Assembly (NCBI GenBank): GCA_018830565.1
Contig: JAHJRX010000071.1
Span: 1 to 40,533, forward strand
DNA from: a bacterium
GTDB lineage: Bacteria; UBA9089; JAHJRX01
Direction: 5' to 3'
Length of the DNA stretch: 40,533 bases
Shown here: positions 39,279 to 40,533 of the stretch, piece after piece
Numbering within the stretch: the stretch's first letter is position 1
How the letters are laid out: each line of letters opens with the position of its first letter
The notes under the pieces: generated by a model
Told to the model about the DNA's origin: nothing
Seen by the model: the letters and a program-made list of their open reading frames with translations, nothing else
Database searches by the model: none
Made by a program: the position numbers and the translations under genes

Positions 39279-39830
39279 CTAAAAATTACTGGGCTTAGCT
39301 AATATTTTACATATCTTAAGCTCAAAAAATTTATTAGAAGAATTAGCTTTGATAATTACGGCGGTATCAGCTCCCTTGCTAGTGCCTCCTACCGCTATTA
39401 CCTTGTCAAAGGGAATAAGACCACTATCGGCAGCCATAGCTACTATTTCTACACAGACCTTAATTCCTTGACCAAACATCCGTAAAGTATCAGCTACTAT
39501 TTGTTGATGAGAAAAACCAGTTGTATTTTTTATAGCTGCTCCTAAACTTCGTAAGACCATGGGACAAGTTAAGATTAATCCATCATTTCTTTCTATTTCC
39601 TTCTTAAAACTTTCCTTAATTTCTTGAACTCCCTCTTCTTTAAAACCTGTATTATGAGTAACGACGATTACTTTAAGATCTCTTCCCTTGGCTAATTTAA
39701 CTAATTTAGCCCCTGTTTCACCAGTAGTTGAAGCGACAACTAGATGTTTAATATCATGAGCAATTGCCGCATTTATAGCTATTTCCAAAGTTTTTTCTGT
39801 ATAAATAGGACCTGTTCTATCAAAATACAT
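39279..39830 (-). CDS. Pyruvate kinase C-terminal-like domain protein (COG1751 type)
   Basis: From ATG 39830 (AGGAGG just upstream) the protein is 183 residues. 'LVVASTTGETGAKLVKLA', 'VIVVTHNTGFKEEG', 'RSLGAAIKNTTGFSHQQIVADTLRMFGQGIKVC' in outline and 'IAVGGTSKGADTAVII' match the stand-alone proteins that resemble the pyruvate kinase alpha/beta (allosteric) domain. The function is unknown, and there is no kinase domain. It stands alone on the - strand. Confidence 0.82.
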   Translation of the reverse strand: MYFDRTGPIYTEKTLEIAINAAIAHDIKHLVVASTTGETGAKLVKLAKGRDLKVIVVTHNTGFKEEGVQEIKESFKKEIERNDGLILTCPMVLRSLGAAIKNTTGFSHQQIVADTLRMFGQGIKVCVEIVAMAADSGLIPFDKVIAVGGTSKGADTAVIIKANSSNKFFELKICKILAKPSNF

Positions 39831-39903
39831 CAAACCTCCTCTTAGTAATAATTATCTTTTTATCTAAAATACATCAAATCTATCAAAATACATCAAATTT
39901 CCT
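39814..39903 (-). repeat. Repeated start region of the COG1751-type gene
   Basis: The start motif TATCAAAATACATCAAA (39819-39835 region) recurs as TATCTAAAATACATCAAA near 39859 and TATCAAAATACATCAAA near 39879, followed by TTTCCTC in place of CCTCCTC. Each copy keeps an ATG and a purine-rich site on the - strand. Confidence 0.7.
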
Positions 39904-39928
39904 CAGCGTTCAGGTATCAGTTTTCAGC

Positions 39929-40113
39929 TATCCAGGAATAATCTCTCTGTCTTCTTCTAATACATTAAATTAGTCGTTAGAAAATCTAATGCCCTGCCTA
40001 TTTATCCAGGAATAATCTCTCTGTCTTCTTCTAATACATTAAATTAGTCGTTAGAAAATCTAATGCCCTGCCTATTTATCCAGGAATAATCTCTCTGTCT
40101 TCTTCTAATACTT
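39929..40113 (-). repeat. 74-base tandem copies of a gene 3' end
   Basis: Units start at 39929, 40003 and 40077 (period 74). The third is the actual end of the gene at 40076-40384 (codons for EEDREIIPG and stop); the other two are copies lying downstream of it on the - strand, each with the same 37 or so base spacer that contains TAGTCGTTAGAAAATCTAAT. Copies 1 and 2 look identical. Confidence 0.9.
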
Positions 40114-40384
40114 CATATATTTCCCGTTGAATTATGGGATAAGAGACTACATTCCATTCATCTCCAAAGTGGTAAGTAATGAAGTTTAAGACAGAGGGAT
40201 CGTCAGTATCAACCACAAAAAAGATCTTGAGTGGAGAGATACCTAAGACTTCATAGCGATTGATACTCCGACATCTCTTTTGGAAGAGCTTATCGCGGCC
40301 TTCCTTAATCCACTCTTCTCTTTCTCTTTGGATCTCCTTAAAAGAAGTACTGCTTTTAGCATCAAAGATCAAGATATACTGCAT
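40076..40384 (-). CDS. Small alpha/beta protein, possibly DUF3303-like
   Basis: The 102-residue protein reads 'MQYILIFDAKSS', a charged helix, 'YEVLGISPLKIFFVVDTDDPSVLNFITYHFGDEWNVVSYPI' in outline. The order strand-helix-strand with 'VVDTDDPSVLNFI' is reminiscent of DUF3303-type ferredoxin-fold proteins, but I am not sure. ATG 40384 (complement) has AGGAGG nine bases upstream. Both its ends are copied nearby (39929-40113 and 40496-40533). Confidence 0.6.
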   Translation of the reverse strand: MQYILIFDAKSSTSFKEIQREREEWIKEGRDKLFQKRCRSINRYEVLGISPLKIFFVVDTDDPSVLNFITYHFGDEWNVVSYPIIQREIYEVLEEDREIIPG

Positions 40385-40533
40385 AAAAGATTCCTCCTCA
40401 ATTAAGATTTATCTTTTTCTTTTATTAAATGCTCGACCACCGCACCGAAGAATCGGTTAGGGTGGTGGTATCTCCTATCTCATCTATCTTTCCCTAAAGA
40501 AGTACTGCTTTTAGCATCAAAGATCAAGATATA
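40341..40533 (-). repeat. Second partial copy of a gene start at the window edge
   Basis: Bases 40496-40533 repeat 40341-40378 exactly (38 bases), which encode the start YILIFDAKSSTS of the gene at 40076-40384. After those codons the copy runs to a stop within a few residues (LGKDR). Between the copies is an ACCACC/GGTGGT mini-hairpin (40436-40469). A fuller copy may lie beyond the window. Confidence 0.8.

Noticed and set aside
39975-39998. GTTAGAAAATCTAAT in the 74-base repeat as an attC relic
   Set aside because: The boxes are in the wrong order and only five bases apart, there is no stem, and it is far from the array.
39929-40113. CRISPR array
   Set aside because: The 74-base units abut directly without unique spacers and include the end of a coding gene, so they are simple tandem copies.

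Overview
The window looks like part of the chromosome of an uncultured, AT-rich, probably anaerobic bacterium. AGA/AGG and TTA codons are frequent, and GTG and TTG starts are common. The homocysteine pair DUF39 plus NIL/ferredoxin is typical of anaerobes, and molybdenum-cofactor and Tat genes are present. No rRNA, tRNA or CRISPR array is visible, and I cannot assign a phylum from sequence alone. Base composition is uneven: the first 3.5 kb and the MOT1/tat block read GC-richer than the his/trp block.

Region 1 (1 to about 10,090) is an accessory array that I read as integron gene cassettes. All genes run on the + strand, and groups of one to three are separated by short attC-like sites. Each good site has a CTAAC box, a short stem with one extrahelical base and a GTTAG box. 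Four are near-identical (1555, 2289, 7336, 9493), two are more divergent (420, 2406), and the last (10061) is cut off after its left half. The cargo is a PPOX-fold protein, a zeta-like kinase with a small partner, a PIN toxin with a small partner, a lipoprotein-like HExxH peptidase, a three-gene module with two BrxD-like P-loop ATPases, a two-gene restriction-modification system, and a DUF4160/DUF2442 pair. Most of this is defence or toxin-antitoxin type cargo. No integrase lies in the window; the orientation places it to the left.

Region 2 (10.1-16.2 kb) deals with molybdenum and sulfur. A MOT1-family molybdate/sulfate transporter, a decayed Cys-rich gene, tatC and tatA are on the - strand. 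Divergent from them are moaA, the homocysteine pair and a MOSC protein. Together they suggest uptake of molybdate, synthesis of the cofactor and export of folded molybdoenzymes.

Region 3 (16.2-39.1 kb) is housekeeping biosynthesis: aroB, aroQ, an M24 peptidase, an MFS protein with an internal deletion, rlmN, a PH-domain membrane protein and aroK (- strand). It continues with a fused histidine-tryptophan cluster (hisH, hisA, a PocR/GAF/degenerate-GGDEF protein, hisF, hisIE, trpE, G, D, C, F, B, A), a PEGA-repeat membrane protein, accD and folC. AroB, AroQ and AroK supply chorismate precursors for TrpE/TrpG. The cluster lacks hisG, hisD, hisB and hisC.

Region 4 (39.1 kb to the end) has two small - strand genes set among repeats.

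Two genome-wide habits stand out. First, gene edges are repeatedly copied in short direct tandem arrays: the DUF39 start, the MFS end/rlmN start, the hisIE linker, the trpE end, the folC end and both genes at the right end. Second, a MITE-like element of about 117 bp occurs twice (21676-21793 and 34424-34540); in the first copy its inverted repeats supply the stop codons of both flanking convergent genes.
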